DNA of 35,689 nt from Sphingomonadaceae bacterium (GTDB lineage: Bacteria > Pseudomonadota > Alphaproteobacteria > Sphingomonadales > Sphingomonadaceae), in NCBI GenBank assembly GCA_020847445.1, contig JADLBY010000013.1, positions 1 to 35,689 of the forward strand. The letters run 5' to 3'. Numbering within the stretch: position 1 is the first letter of the stretch; each line of letters opens with the position of its first letter. The translations under genes and the position numbers were made by a program. Below the pieces are notes generated by a model. That model worked only from the letters and a program-made list of their open reading frames with translations, did not search any database and was not told where the DNA came from. Positions 1 to 10,445 of the stretch are shown here, piece by piece.

Positions 1-108
1 GACTTGCGATGGGGAGGTGGCAGTTGCACCGCAACTGACGGAGGGGAAATTGCGCCGTCGCTGGCCCCTCCACCACCCTTCGGGCGGTCCCCCTCCCCAT
101 CGCAAGTC
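1..108. repeat. REP/MITE-like palindromic intergenic repeat
   Basis: Bases 1-17 are an exact reverse complement of bases 92-108 (17 of 17). Inside lie a second hairpin, 21-27 with 31-37 around a 3-base loop, a GAGGGG/CCCCTC pairing (about 42-47 with 65-70), and an imperfect GC-rich stem around TTCG at 73-88. This nested architecture, rich in CCCTCC tracts, resembles small non-coding repeats scattered between genes in sphingomonads (recalled, not searched). The left arm starts at the first base, so the element may extend out of the window. It lies just downstream of the sucD stop and could also end that transcript. No gene is seen in 1-127. Confidence 0.6.
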
Positions 109-127
109 GATGGGAAGGATTGAGACC

Positions 128-1012
128 TCAGCCCTTCAATACACTCATCAGCGTCGTGCCCAATTCGCTCGGCGACGCGGCGACGCGGATGCCTGCGGCT
201 TCCATCGCTGCGATCTTCGATTCGGCGTCGCCCTTGCCGCCCGAAACGATCGCACCGGCATGGCCCATGCGACGGCCCGGAGGCGCGGTGCGGCCTGCGA
301 TGAACCCGGCCATCGGTTTCTTGCGGCCGCGCTTGGCCTCGTCGATCAGGAACTGTGCCGCCTGCTCTTCGGCATCGCCGCCGATTTCGCCGATCATGAT
401 GATCGATTCGGTGGCGTCGTCGGCTAGAAACAGTTCGAGCACGTCGATGAAGTTGGTACCGTTGACCGGATCGCCGCCGATACCGACCGCCGTGGTCTGG
501 CCCAGACCTTCATTGGTGGTCTGGAATACCGCTTCATAGGTCAGCGTGCCCGAACGCGAAACGACGCCGACCGATCCCTTGGAGAAGATGTTGCCCGGCA
601 TGATGCCGATCTTGCACTCGCCGGGGGTGAGCACGCCGGGGCAGTTGGGGCCGATCAGGCGCGATTTGCTGCCTGAAAGCGCGCGCTTCACCCGCACCAT
701 ATCGAGCACCGGGATGCCTTCGGTGATGCAGACGATCAACGGCACTTCAGCGTCAATGGCTTCGAGGATCGAGTCAGCCGCAAATGGCGGCGGAACATAA
801 ACGACCGAAGCATCGGCGCCGGTGACCTGCACCGCTTCGGCAACAGTATCGAACACCGGCAGGTCGATATGCGTCGTTCCGCCCTTGCCGGGGGTAACGC
901 CGCCAACCATCTGCGTGCCATAGGCCAGCGCTGCCTGGGTGTGGAAGGTTCCGGTCTCGCCGGTCATCCCCTGGGTGATGACCTTGGTGTTCTTGTTGAC
1001 CAAAATGCTCAT
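128..1012 (-). CDS. sucD: Succinyl-CoA ligase (ADP/GDP-forming) alpha subunit
   Basis: The TCA-cycle enzyme converts succinyl-CoA to succinate with substrate-level phosphorylation, as an alpha/beta complex with SucC. The 294-aa protein has the usual family length. The N-terminal CoA-binding Rossmann fold begins at Met1 ([18 protein letters not shown]), the CoA-loop GGVTPGKGG is at about residues 37-45, and the phosphohistidine loop [14 protein letters not shown] places the catalytic His at residue 251. The frame is open 56 codons further upstream, but Met at 1012 is chosen because it matches the family N-terminus and has GGAGAGG just before it. It lies 37 bases downstream of mdh on the same strand and is probably co-transcribed. 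SucC, normally adjacent to SucD, is not next to it in this window. Confidence 0.97.
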   Translation of the reverse strand: MSILVNKNTKVITQGMTGETGTFHTQAALAYGTQMVGGVTPGKGGTTHIDLPVFDTVAEAVQVTGADASVVYVPPPFAADSILEAIDAEVPLIVCITEGIPVLDMVRVKRALSGSKSRLIGPNCPGVLTPGECKIGIMPGNIFSKGSVGVVSRSGTLTYEAVFQTTNEGLGQTTAVGIGGDPVNGTNFIDVLELFLADDATESIIMIGEIGGDAEEQAAQFLIDEAKRGRKKPMAGFIAGRTAPPGRRMGHAGAIVSGGKGDAESKIAAMEAAGIRVAASPSELGTTLMSVLKG

Positions 1013-1049
1013 GAAAATCCTCTCCGGGATATGGGTCGTAACAGGTCGC

Positions 1050-2087
<1,038 letters not shown>

Positions 2088-2180
2088 TTAGGCCGATTCG
2101 GCTATCACGGCAACCCTATAAAGCCAGGGAGACCAGGCTTTTTATGATAACAGTTCGCAATAGCGTTAAACCCGCAATGT

Positions 2181-3563
2181 CTATCCCGCCAGCCGCTTCA
2201 GCATGTCCATCCAGATCGGAATCTGATCGTGGAATCCATCGGCATAGACGCGCTCATCAAGCCCGTGGGCACCTTCGGGCTCGCCGACAATGCCCCACTG
2301 GCCGCTAAAGCCATAAACAGGAATGCCATTGGCGCGCAGAAAGGCGCCATCGGTGGCACCTGCCGACTGAAAGGGCACGACAGGCGCGCCCGGAAAGCGC
2401 GTGGCGACGGCGGCTTTATAGGCGTCGAGCACATCCTGCCGGATCGGCGTCGGCGCAGTCTCCGGGGTTTGCGATCCCTCGACCAGCGCGACGGTGACGT
2501 CAGCCCCGGCGAGCGCCTGTAGCTGCTGTCGCACATCGTCGACCTTCACCCCCGGAAAGATGCGGCAATTGACATTGGCCTCGGCCTTTTGCGGCAGCGC
2601 GTTGGGCGCATGGCCACCCGACAGCATCGTCGCGACGCAGCGCGTGCGCGTGCTGCCCGGATCGTTCGCCTCGACCAGATCGGCGGTTTCGCGGTCGGTA
2701 GGGTCGGCCAGATAGCGCTTCAGCAGCTCGCCATATTGGCCGCCATCCTTCTCCGCGAGCATGGCAATGCTTGCGCGGGTGGCATCGTTTATCATCGGCG
2801 GGAAGCGATAGGCTTCCAGCGCCGTGAGCGCGTTCGAAAGTGCATATATGGCATTGTCGGGCCGTGGCGCGCTGCTATGCCCGCCCCGGTTGACCGCAGT
2901 CAGCTTGAAATCGGCATAGGTCTTTTCGGCAATCTGCATGGCAAACAGCTCGGGGCGGCCATCCTTGTACACCGCACCGCCCCCGGCATCGCTGTTCAGC
3001 CCATATTCGGCGTCGATCAGGGCGCGCCATTCGGTCGCCGCGCGCCGCGCCCCGTTGCCCATGGTTTCCTCGTCGCCGGTGAACAGCACGATCAGGTCGC
3101 GGGTCGGCTGGAAACCCCCGGCTTTCAGATATTGCAGCGCGATCAATATCCCGGCCAGCCCGGCCTTGTTGTCATTGGCCCCGCGTCCCAGATACCAGCC
3201 GCCTTCCTCGCGGAACTTGAACGGCGGATATTTCCAGTCGCTTTCCTTCGCCGCGACCACATCCATATGCGCCATCAGGAGGATCGGCTTCCTGCCGGAG
3301 GGCTTGGCCGCTGGCCAGCGCGCGATCAGTGTCTGGGTGCCGTCATGGTCCTTTACCACGACATTGGTGATGCCAACCTTGCGGAATTCGGCGGTCAGCA
3401 ATGTCGTCAGTTTGCCGAATTCGGCCGTCCGGCCTTCGACGGTCGGAATCTCGACAATCTTTGCGAACAGGTCGCGCTCGGCCTGCCGGTTGCCTGCTGC
3501 GGATATCTGGCTGGCGGTGCAGGCCAGCAAGGCGGCGGTCAGTATCGATAACTTGTTCCTCAT
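2181..3563 (-). CDS. Exported M20 family metallopeptidase
   Basis: A dinuclear zinc peptidase or deacylase of the M20 family. The 460-aa protein begins with a hydrophobic export signal (residues 1-23). The sequence LLAC around Cys15 is a weak lipobox, so it could be a lipoprotein. Zinc ligands are visible: His99 and Asp101 in AHMDVV, bridging Asp131 in GANDNKAG, catalytic Glu166/Glu167 in TGDEET, and a late His in EGAHGLDERVY. The dimerisation domain lies between (RGGHSSAPRPDNA). Met at 3563 is chosen rather than 12 codons upstream because it has GGGAGAG before it and starts the signal peptide. It lies 22 bases after zapE on the same strand. The substrate cannot be read from sequence; carboxypeptidase- or dipeptidase-like activity is the family norm. 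Confidence 0.88.
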   Translation of the reverse strand: MRNKLSILTAALLACTASQISAAGNRQAERDLFAKIVEIPTVEGRTAEFGKLTTLLTAEFRKVGITNVVVKDHDGTQTLIARWPAAKPSGRKPILLMAHMDVVAAKESDWKYPPFKFREEGGWYLGRGANDNKAGLAGILIALQYLKAGGFQPTRDLIVLFTGDEETMGNGARRAATEWRALIDAEYGLNSDAGGGAVYKDGRPELFAMQIAEKTYADFKLTAVNRGGHSSAPRPDNAIYALSNALTALEAYRFPPMINDATRASIAMLAEKDGGQYGELLKRYLADPTDRETADLVEANDPGSTRTRCVATMLSGGHAPNALPQKAEANVNCRIFPGVKVDDVRQQLQALAGADVTVALVEGSQTPETAPTPIRQDVLDAYKAAVATRFPGAPVVPFQSAGATDGAFLRANGIPVYGFSGQWGIVGEPEGAHGLDERVYADGFHDQIPIWMDMLKRLAG

Positions 3564-3585
3564 GCGACTCTCCCTCGACGCAACC

Positions 3586-4698
3586 CTATCGCGGTCCATG
3601 GCCCTCCGCCAGATAGTCTTCGGATTGCATTTCCATCAGCCGCGACACGGTGCGGTCAAATTCGAAGCGCCCATCGCCTTCGGGATAAAGCGCATCGGGT
3701 GCCGCATCGGCAGCGGCGAGCAGCTTGACCCGATATTCGTAAAGCGCATCGATCAGCGTCACGAAGCGCGCCGCCTCGTTGCGGTTCTGCGGCCCTAGCA
3801 CGGGAATGCCGACGATGATCACGGTGTGGAATCGACGCGCAATCGCCAGATAGTCCGCCGCGCCGCGCGCCTCGGCGCACAGCCGCTTGAACGAGAATAC
3901 CGCGACCCCTTTCAGCGCCTTGGGAACATGCATCGTCCGCCCGGCGCCAACATCGATATCGGTCGACGGCACATGCGCCCTGTCTTCGGGCGGATAGTCG
4001 GTCAGGCGGAAAAAGGTTTCGGAAAGCTCCCGCGTCGCCTCCGGCCCGTTGGGCACCAGCCAGGTGCGCGCCTGCCCCAGCCGGTCGCGGCGATAATCGG
4101 TCGGCCCGTCAAGCGCCATGACGTCAAGCCGCTGCTTCACAAGCGCAATAAAGGGCAGGAAAAGCTGGCGGTTGAGGCCATCCTTGTAGAGATCGTCGGG
4201 CGGGCGGTTGGAGGTGGTGATCACCGTTACCCCGGCATCGAACAGCCCGGCAAACAGCCGCGACATGATCGCGGCGTCGGCCATATTGCCCACCACCATC
4301 TCGTCAAAGCAGAGCAGCCGCGCCTCGTCGGCAAGCGCTGCCACCACCGGCGGAATCGGATCGCCCTTTTCCTTCTCGCGCTCGACCTTCAGCCGGGCGT
4401 GGATGTCGAGCATGAATTCGTGGAAATGCGCCCGCCTCTTGCGCTTCACCTGCACATTGTCGAAAAACAGGTCCATCAGCATCGATTTGCCGCGCCCGAC
4501 CCCGCCCCACAGATACAGCCCGCGCACCGGATCGGGCTTTTTGCCCAAGAATCGCCAGAGCGTGCTGCCGCGTGGCGGCACGGCTTCGAGTTGCTGCTGG
4601 ATGTCCGCCAGCTTGGCCGCGGCCCGCGCCTGATCGGCGTCGGGCTTGAGTTCGCCGGCTGCGACGAGCGCCTGATAGGCAGCAAGCAGCCCGGTCAT
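3586..4698 (-). CDS. zapE: Cell division protein ZapE / AFG1-like ATPase
   Basis: An AFG1-family P-loop ATPase. In E. coli ZapE acts on the Z ring under low oxygen or heat, and the mitochondrial homologue AFG1/LACE1 supports respiratory-complex turnover. The 370-aa protein has the family length. Walker A is GGVGRGKS (residues 65-72) in LYLWGGVGRGKSMLMD, and Walker B is LLCFDEM (Asp132-Glu133), followed by a sensor region (TVITTSNRPPDDLY). Its start codon overlaps the stop of the upstream thioesterase gene by 4 bases (ATGA, 4695-4698), indicating translational coupling. Lying directly behind sdhB and a thioesterase, it fits a respiration-linked operon. Confidence 0.93.
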   Translation of the reverse strand: MTGLLAAYQALVAAGELKPDADQARAAAKLADIQQQLEAVPPRGSTLWRFLGKKPDPVRGLYLWGGVGRGKSMLMDLFFDNVQVKRKRRAHFHEFMLDIHARLKVEREKEKGDPIPPVVAALADEARLLCFDEMVVGNMADAAIMSRLFAGLFDAGVTVITTSNRPPDDLYKDGLNRQLFLPFIALVKQRLDVMALDGPTDYRRDRLGQARTWLVPNGPEATRELSETFFRLTDYPPEDRAHVPSTDIDVGAGRTMHVPKALKGVAVFSFKRLCAEARGAADYLAIARRFHTVIIVGIPVLGPQNRNEAARFVTLIDALYEYRVKLLAAADAAPDALYPEGDGRFEFDRTVSRLMEMQSEDYLAEGHGPR

Positions 4699-5192
4699 TT
4701 CCGGTCTGAAGATGCCTTGCGGATCGTGCCGGAAAAGGAGGCGACGATATGGTCGTCATGGGCGCCCTGCACCACCATTCCGCGCAGGAAAATCAGCCGG
4801 CCGGTTTCGCGCACCTGTTCGACGACAGCATCGAGGGGCTCGTCAACCCGGCCGCCGCCGATAAACTGGGTGCCCAGATCGAGCGTTACCGAAAAACCCG
4901 CATTGAGCGAACCGAACTGGTGCGAAGCGGCAAACAGCGCCACATCGATCAGCGCCAGCGTCACCGCGCCATGGACGTTGTTGCCCAGATTGGTGTGCTT
5001 GCGCGTCGGATGCATGCGGACGCGCGCGCGCGGTCGTCCGTCGGGCAGCGGTGCTTCGGGCCGCACGAAAAGCGGTTCGATAAAGGCGTTGAACCGGGTC
5101 TTGTCGTTCAGGTTCCAGCTGAGCCAGCCACCATCCAATGCCTCGGCATCGAAATGTTCGGCGCGCCTTGGCTCCTCTATGCCGTCGTTCAA
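4695..5192 (-). CDS. PaaI-like hotdog-fold acyl-CoA thioesterase
   Basis: A 165-aa hotdog-fold protein of the PaaI/YdiI type, which typically hydrolyses acyl-CoA thioesters. The core shows [19 protein letters not shown] (about residues 70-90), the helix-preceding HG motif of the fold, and a later strand run [20 protein letters not shown]. The only workable start is TTG at 5192, giving TTGA overlap with the sdhB stop; the next in-frame Met falls inside the domain. It overlaps zapE by 4 bases at its other end. The 60-residue N-terminal extension before the core is longer than in minimal PaaI proteins. The substrate is unknown; proximity to TCA genes hints at a CoA housekeeping role, which is inference. 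Confidence 0.82.
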   Translation of the reverse strand: MNDGIEEPRRAEHFDAEALDGGWLSWNLNDKTRFNAFIEPLFVRPEAPLPDGRPRARVRMHPTRKHTNLGNNVHGAVTLALIDVALFAASHQFGSLNAGFSVTLDLGTQFIGGGRVDEPLDAVVEQVRETGRLIFLRGMVVQGAHDDHIVASFSGTIRKASSDRK

Positions 5193-5968
5193 GCCTGCCG
5201 CTCCGCCATCAGCTTCTTGGTTTCGGCAATCGCCTTGGCCGGGCTCAGCCCTTTGGGGCAGGCATTGGCGCAGTTCATGATGGTGTGGCAGCGATAGAGG
5301 CGGAACGGGTCTTCCAGATCGTCGAGCCGTTCACCGGTCATCTCGTCGCGGCTGTCGGCGAGCCAGCGATAGGCCTGCAGCAGGATGGCGGGGCCAAGGA
5401 ACCGGTCGCTGTTCCACCAGTAAGACGGGCAGCTGGTCGAGCAGCAGGCGCACAGGATGCACTCGTACAGCCCGTCGAGCTTGGCGCGGTCTTCGGGGCT
5501 TTGCAGCCGCTCCTTGCCCGAAGGCGTCGGGGTGACGGTCTGCAGCCAGGGCTTGATCGAGGCATATTGCGCGTAGAAATGCGACAGGTCGGGAACCAGA
5601 TCCTTGATCACCTCCATATGCGGCAGCGGGGTGATGGTGACATCGCCCTTGCAATCGTCGATCGCGGTGGTGCAGGCGAGGCCGTTCTTGCCGTTCATGT
5701 TCATCGCGCACGAACCGCAAATGCCTTCGCGGCAAGACCGGCGGAAGGTCAGCGAACTGTCCTGCTCCGACTTCATCTTGATCAGCGCGTCGAGCACCAT
5801 CGGGCCGCAATTGTCGGTATCGACCTCGAATGTGTCGTAACGCGGATTGTCACCGCTGTCGGGATCGTAGCGATAGACCTTGAAGGTGCGCGCGGTGCCA
5901 TCGCTGGTCGCCGCATGCGCCTTGCCCTTCTGGACCTTGCTGTTCTTCGGCAAAGTGAATTCGGCCAT
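5189..5968 (-). CDS. sdhB: Succinate dehydrogenase iron-sulfur subunit
   Basis: SdhB carries electrons from the flavoprotein SdhA to quinone at the inner membrane. The 259-aa protein holds all cluster ligands. The [2Fe-2S] cluster uses Cys79, Cys84, Cys87 and Cys99 ([13 protein letters not shown]). The [4Fe-4S] and [3Fe-4S] clusters use Cys170, Cys173, Cys176 and Cys180 ([16 protein letters not shown]) plus Cys227, Cys233 and Cys237. Met at 5968 is preferred to an open frame 16 codons further upstream, because the protein then begins [12 protein letters not shown], a typical alphaproteobacterial start. SdhA, SdhC and SdhD are not adjacent: the upstream neighbour is an ATP-grasp ligase. The stop overlaps the TTG start of the thioesterase by 4 bases. 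Confidence 0.97.
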   Translation of the reverse strand: MAEFTLPKNSKVQKGKAHAATSDGTARTFKVYRYDPDSGDNPRYDTFEVDTDNCGPMVLDALIKMKSEQDSSLTFRRSCREGICGSCAMNMNGKNGLACTTAIDDCKGDVTITPLPHMEVIKDLVPDLSHFYAQYASIKPWLQTVTPTPSGKERLQSPEDRAKLDGLYECILCACCSTSCPSYWWNSDRFLGPAILLQAYRWLADSRDEMTGERLDDLEDPFRLYRCHTIMNCANACPKGLSPAKAIAETKKLMAERQA

Positions 5969-6059
5969 GTTTCTATCCCGATACTGAAGCTGTGAACGCC
6001 CTAACCAAGCGGGCACCCCCAGGCAAATGCAAATTTTAACCGCATGCTTGAACGGCAGG

Positions 6060-7064
6060 TCACGCCCTCGGCATCAATCCGCGACGGATCAGGCTTTCGG
6101 CGACGATGGTTTCGATCAGATCTTCCTGCTTCCAGCCCATCAGCACGGCGGAGCGGCCATACACCTTTTCGGACCAGAGGTTGCACTGCAGATTGACCTC
6201 CAACAGGTTGATTTCGCCCGTCTCCTCGTTGAAACGGAATTCGAAGCGGCCGAAATCGAACGGGCGGAAAATCTCTGCCAGCGTCAGCGTCATCGCCCTG
6301 ATCCTGTCCCAGGCATCGTCGCCCTCGAACGGCACCAGCGTATATTTATGCTCGCGCGCCACCAGATCGCGCTTTTCGGCATGGGTGCGCAGATGCGCCG
6401 GATCGGCCTGTTTGAACAGCATCGGCGGCATCACGAAAGGCGCGCCGTCCTTGGTGATGACGGGCACTTCGACATCGCTGCCGTTCATGAACGGCTCGAC
6501 AATCGCGTCATGGCCTTCGGCATGAATGCGCAGCACCGCCGCCTTCACGCCCTCCCAGTCATGCGCGTCGCCGATACCCCAGCTGGCCGAACTGTTATTG
6601 GGCTTGATCACGAAGCGGTTGCCTTTGGGGCAGCGGGCTTCCTCCACCGGCGCGCCTGCGCGATAGACCGCCCAGTCGCAGGTCGGAACGCCGCGCGCCT
6701 TGCCCTCCAATTTGGTCAGATGCTTGTCGTCGGCCAGCCCGCGCAGGATCGGGTTTGCGCCCAGATAGGGCACCCCCAGCCGTTCGCAGAGCAGTGGGCA
6801 GAGCATTTCCGAATTGAAGAAGCCGCCACGGTTGAGCATCGGCCAGACAAAATCGACACCGGGATCGGTGAACAGCGATTCATAGTTGTTCGCTACGTTC
6901 AGCTTTTCGAACAGCCCGGCAAGAATGGTCTTCATCTCGTAATGATAGGGCGAATGGTTGCCGTCGGTGCCGTGCAGGCTGCCGTCGCCCAGCGCATGTT
7001 TGGCGATGAACAGGATGCGCAAATTCTTGCGGGCTTCTGCAGTGAGGCGGGTTGGTTCGGTCAT
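6060..7064 (-). CDS. ATP-grasp ligase, D-Ala-D-Ala ligase/glutathione synthetase-like
   Basis: A 334-aa ATP-grasp enzyme that should join a carboxylate to an amine or similar nucleophile via an acyl-phosphate; the substrates are unknown. The ATP-grasp elements are in order: a lysine strand [16 protein letters not shown] (about 150-165), the adenine-side strand [17 protein letters not shown] (about 187-203), and metal-ligand motif [10 protein letters not shown] (about 298-307). The N-terminal part ([11 protein letters not shown]...[15 protein letters not shown]) is a pre-ATP-grasp domain resembling D-alanine ligase. AGGACCAGGA precedes the start. It faces a PLP-dependent enzyme gene across a 140-base divergent gap. 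Similar proteins are sometimes labelled phosphoribosylglycinamide synthetase, but the purine-pathway context is absent. Confidence 0.82.
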   Translation of the reverse strand: MTEPTRLTAEARKNLRILFIAKHALGDGSLHGTDGNHSPYHYEMKTILAGLFEKLNVANNYESLFTDPGVDFVWPMLNRGGFFNSEMLCPLLCERLGVPYLGANPILRGLADDKHLTKLEGKARGVPTCDWAVYRAGAPVEEARCPKGNRFVIKPNNSSASWGIGDAHDWEGVKAAVLRIHAEGHDAIVEPFMNGSDVEVPVITKDGAPFVMPPMLFKQADPAHLRTHAEKRDLVAREHKYTLVPFEGDDAWDRIRAMTLTLAEIFRPFDFGRFEFRFNEETGEINLLEVNLQCNLWSEKVYGRSAVLMGWKQEDLIETIVAESLIRRGLMPRA

Positions 7065-7204
7065 ATTCCTGGTCCTTTGACGGGCTCTGCCCCTCTTCGC
7101 CGCCGCTCATAATCGCTTTGCCGAATTTCGCAATTTCCTAATTGCGGAGCGGCGGCTATAGGCTGCGGCCAATCCAAGGGAAACAAAGGGCCGGTAACGC
7201 GCTT

Positions 7205-8656
7205 ATGATACTTTCCGAACTGGCCGACTGGATGACCAGAGGCGGCGATGCGCGCATCGTGCTCGATCCGGTCACCGCGCTGAACCGCTATCACAGTGCG
7301 CCCTATCCGCGCGATGTGCTTGCCTTCGCCTCGTCGACGGCGAACGACCTCAGCGCCGATGCGATGGCCTATCTGGAGGCGGAGTTTGCGGGCGGTGCAG
7401 ACAGGCTTGAGGCGGGCGATGCCTATGCCACCTATCTTGAAAAGCTGCGCGGGCGGATAGCGGCGGCCTACAAACTGCCCGGCGGAACCGACATTTTCTT
7501 TGCCCCCTCGGGCACCGATCTGGAATATGTGGCGCTGCTCGCTGTGGCGGGGCGCAAGCCCAATGGCGTTGCCAACCTGTTGCTCGGCGCCGATGAAGTG
7601 GGTTCGGGATGCATCCACAGTGCCGCCGGACGCTATTTCGCCAATGAAACCGCGCTGGTCGACGACGTGAAGCCGGGCGTCGCCATTTCGGGCCTCCCGC
7701 CGATCGAGATGGGCGACTTTCCGGTGCGCAATGCCGGGGGCGAGGCCTATGACAGCGCGACGCTGGTCGGCCAGATGGAGGCCGCAATCGGCAAGGCGCT
7801 GGCCGAAGGGCGCTATCCGCTGGTGCATGTGGTGCATGGATCGAAGACCGGGCTGGTGCTGCCGCATCTGGACGATATTGACCGGTTGCAGCTGCGCTTT
7901 GGGGGTGACGTCGCCTTTGTCGTCGATGCCTGTCAGGCGCGGATCACCACACAGGCAATCCATGATTATCTGGCGCGCGGCATCATCGTCTTCCTGACCG
8001 GATCGAAATTCATGGGCGGCCCGCCGTTCAGCGGCTTTGCCCTGCTGCCCGCGGGAATCGCCGCCGCTGCCGCGCCGCTTGCGGGCGGCATGGCCAGCGT
8101 GTTTCGCCGGGCCGAAGTTCCGGCAGGCTGGGCGGGGGCAGAGGTGCTGCCCGACAGCGGCAATGCCGGGCTCGCGCTGCGCCTCTCGGCCTCGCTGTTC
8201 GAACTCGAACGGTTTCAGCAACTCAGCCTGATGCGCGTCGCCCGCGTCGTTTCCGCGTTCAACCAGGCGGCAGGTAAACTTGCCGAAAGGCTGCACGCGC
8301 GCAAGGTTGCGGCGGCACCCGCACAGGATGCCGCCGAGGAGCAGGAGCATCCGATCGAGATGCAGACACTGGTCACGCTCGATCTGTGCCACGACAGTTC
8401 CGGCAAGGTCAGCCGCAACCTCGATTTCGACGCAGCGGTCGCGCTCCACAAGGCGATGACGGCCGATGGTGTGCGGCTGGGCCAGCCGGTCCGCTGCGTC
8501 AGGCTGGCCGATGGTCGCTGGGGTGCTACGCTGCGCGTAGGCCTGTCGATGCCGCAGGTTGTTCGTCTCGACGGTGTCGGCGATACCGAAATGGCCGAAT
8601 GGCTGCAAAGCGCGATGGACCGGATCGCCGCCGCGCTGGAACCGGGGCTAGGCTAG
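7205..8656 (+). CDS. PLP-dependent fold-type I enzyme (aminotransferase/lyase-like)
   Basis: A 483-aa protein with the layout of fold-type I PLP enzymes. There is a phosphate-binding loop region FFAPSGTDLEY (about 98-108), the pyridine-N aspartate Asp241 in FVVDACQAR, and a likely Schiff-base lysine Lys268 in FLTGSKFMGGPPFSG. The Lys segment with neighbouring glycines recalls class V aminotransferases, cysteine desulfurases and kynureninases. The reaction is unknown. The frame opens 21 codons earlier, but Met at 7205 begins MILSELADWM and avoids an arginine-rich leader; its SD is weak. The gene is divergent from the ATP-grasp ligase and converges on the chemoreceptor gene with only 2 bases between stops. 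It may supply or process the amino substrate of that ligase (inference). Confidence 0.8.
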   Translation: MILSELADWMTRGGDARIVLDPVTALNRYHSAPYPRDVLAFASSTANDLSADAMAYLEAEFAGGADRLEAGDAYATYLEKLRGRIAAAYKLPGGTDIFFAPSGTDLEYVALLAVAGRKPNGVANLLLGADEVGSGCIHSAAGRYFANETALVDDVKPGVAISGLPPIEMGDFPVRNAGGEAYDSATLVGQMEAAIGKALAEGRYPLVHVVHGSKTGLVLPHLDDIDRLQLRFGGDVAFVVDACQARITTQAIHDYLARGIIVFLTGSKFMGGPPFSGFALLPAGIAAAAAPLAGGMASVFRRAEVPAGWAGAEVLPDSGNAGLALRLSASLFELERFQQLSLMRVARVVSAFNQAAGKLAERLHARKVAAAPAQDAAEEQEHPIEMQTLVTLDLCHDSSGKVSRNLDFDAAVALHKAMTADGVRLGQPVRCVRLADGRWGATLRVGLSMPQVVRLDGVGDTEMAEWLQSAMDRIAAALEPGLG

Positions 8657-8658
8657 GA

Positions 8659-10302
8659 TCAGCCGGCCCGCAGGCGCTGGAGGAAAGCCGCGCTCGCCTC
8701 GCGCAGCGACAATGCGCGCGATTCCATTTCGCGCACCACCTGGTGCATCTCATCGGCAACCTCGCCGACGCGCAGCGCATCCTGATTGACTTCCTGGCTC
8801 TGCGACCGGACTTCCTCGGCGTTGCGCGCGGCATGTTCGGCATTGTCGCCGATTTCGCGGGTGGCCGCCTGTTGTTGCGAAATGGCGGCAGCGATATTGC
8901 CCGCGCCCTGATGCACGCGATCGATCTTTTCGACCACCGATTCCACCGTCTCTGCGGTTGTTTCCATCTGCCCGCGGATCTTGGTCACCGTGCCTGAAAC
9001 CGATGCGATGGCCTGATGGGTCTGGCTGGCCAGCGATTTGACCTCGTGCGCGACAACGGCAAAGCCGCGGCCTGCTTCGCCCGCGCGCGCCGCCTCGATC
9101 GTGGCGTTGAGCGCGAGCAGGTTGGTGCGGCTGGCAACATCCTCGATTATCGCCGCGATCTCACCCACCTTGTCGGCATCCTGCGCCAGCGCGCCGATGG
9201 CGACGCTGCTCAGGCGGCTGCTTCCCGTGGCGGCATTGGCGGCGTCGACCTGGTCGCCGACCTGATCGGAAATCGCCTGCGTGGCATCGCCCAGCTGCCG
9301 GGCGGCACCGGCAACCATCTGGATCGCGGTGCTCATATTTTCCGCCATGATGGCCATCGCGTCGGCCCGGCTGCGGGTTTGCGCGCCAATACCGGCCAAT
9401 TGTCCGGCCGATTCGCCAACCGCCCGGATGGCGGTGGCAATCGCATCGGCTGTCAGGATTACCGATCGTTCAAATTCGTGCGCCAGTTGCTCCATTTCGG
9501 CCTGCCGCTGGTTGTCGGCCTTGGCGCGAATTTCGGCTTCGACCTGTTCGGCGCGCTTGCGCTCGGCCTCGATTTCGTCGCGCCGCTCGCGCTCATGCTC
9601 GTAAAAATCGGCGCGGGCATTGGCAAAGGCATGGGCATCGTCGATCGATTTCAGGAACGACCGCCACTGCCGCATCGCGACGCGGTGCAATGCAAAGCCG
9701 TAAATCGCGGTTGCCACGTAGAAATACCAGGGCAGCTGCTCATCGGACAACAGCGGGCCCGCAACGGCCCCGGCGGTCACGATCACCAGCCAGACGAACA
9801 TCGATCGCGGCAGGCACAGAAATGTCAGCGCCCCCACGCCGATCAGGCCAAGGGCGGTGCCACCGGCAACGACATGGTTGATGTCGCCATGAATCGTCCA
9901 CAGATCGCAAATCAGCCCTGCCCATGCGATCGAGCCGATCCCGACATATTCGACAAAGCGGTTACGCAGCTTTCTAAGCTGCCTGCCGTCCGTGTCGGCA
10001 TCGATGTCATAGGCATTGAGCGAAAGGTGCAGCCGAAAGACCAGCACCTGCGACAGGATGACAAGCGGCGCGCCGACAATCGAAAAATAGGGAATGATCA
10101 GCGTCGACATCAGCGCTGCGGCGGACAGGTAGAACAGGATCGCGGTGATCAGGATCGCGACATTGGCGCCTGCCGCAGCCTGCAGCTGGGCGAGCAGCAG
10201 CGACCGGTTCTCTCCGCTCGCGCTGCGGCGCAGCGTGGCCATTTCGTCCCCGAGATCGAGGATTATGGCGAACAGATCACGATATTTGCCGAACTTTGCC
10301 AT
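8659..10302 (-). CDS. Methyl-accepting chemotaxis-like protein, multi-TM, no HAMP
   Basis: A 547-aa receptor-type protein. The N-terminal ~200 residues contain about six hydrophobic segments (for example [56 protein letters not shown]) with short loops and no large periplasmic sensor. A charged coiled coil follows ([20 protein letters not shown]) where a HAMP domain would normally lie. The C-terminal half is an MCP signalling domain with the conserved hairpin tip ([33 protein letters not shown]). Met at 10302 is chosen because the upstream 30 codons are unlike protein and GGGAAG precedes it. No che genes are near. It may signal to a remote chemosensory array or a non-motility pathway. Confidence 0.88.
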   Translation of the reverse strand: MAKFGKYRDLFAIILDLGDEMATLRRSASGENRSLLLAQLQAAAGANVAILITAILFYLSAAALMSTLIIPYFSIVGAPLVILSQVLVFRLHLSLNAYDIDADTDGRQLRKLRNRFVEYVGIGSIAWAGLICDLWTIHGDINHVVAGGTALGLIGVGALTFLCLPRSMFVWLVIVTAGAVAGPLLSDEQLPWYFYVATAIYGFALHRVAMRQWRSFLKSIDDAHAFANARADFYEHERERRDEIEAERKRAEQVEAEIRAKADNQRQAEMEQLAHEFERSVILTADAIATAIRAVGESAGQLAGIGAQTRSRADAMAIMAENMSTAIQMVAGAARQLGDATQAISDQVGDQVDAANAATGSSRLSSVAIGALAQDADKVGEIAAIIEDVASRTNLLALNATIEAARAGEAGRGFAVVAHEVKSLASQTHQAIASVSGTVTKIRGQMETTAETVESVVEKIDRVHQGAGNIAAAISQQQAATREIGDNAEHAARNAEEVRSQSQEVNQDALRVGEVADEMHQVVREMESRALSLREASAAFLQRLRAG

Positions 10303-10390
10303 CGCGCTTCCCGAACATCTTGCCGGTCGGCTATCGCAGGAAGTTCCAAAGGAAATATTAACTATGCCGTGCGGCCATTTGCCGCCGGGC

Positions 10391-10422
10391 AAATAAAAAG
10401 GGCGACCCGAAGGCCGCCCTTT
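10391..10422 (-). terminator. Rho-independent terminator of rplM-rpsI
   Basis: On the minus strand an 11-base-pair stem (AAAGGGCGGCC pairing with GGTCGCCCTTT, one G-T wobble) with a TTCG tetraloop runs straight into TTTTTATTT. It begins 24 bases after the rpsI stop, before the next minus-strand gene. Confidence 0.92.
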
Positions 10423-10445
10423 CCGGAATATCGGAACGGATCCGC

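Noticed and set aside
2117-2145. AAAGCC/GGCTTT hairpin with a short T-run between mdh and the peptidase
   Set aside because: The T-run is on the plus strand, where no gene ends; on the minus strand it lacks a U-tract, so I did not call a terminator.
3826-5280. Long plus-strand open frame antisense to zapE and the thioesterase gene
   Set aside because: Arg/His/Pro-rich translation with no domain; it is a GC-rich shadow of well-supported genes on the other strand.
7061-8608. 515-codon minus-strand frame antisense to the PLP enzyme
   Set aside because: No recognisable motifs, and composition typical of antisense frames in high-GC DNA; the plus-strand gene has PLP motifs.
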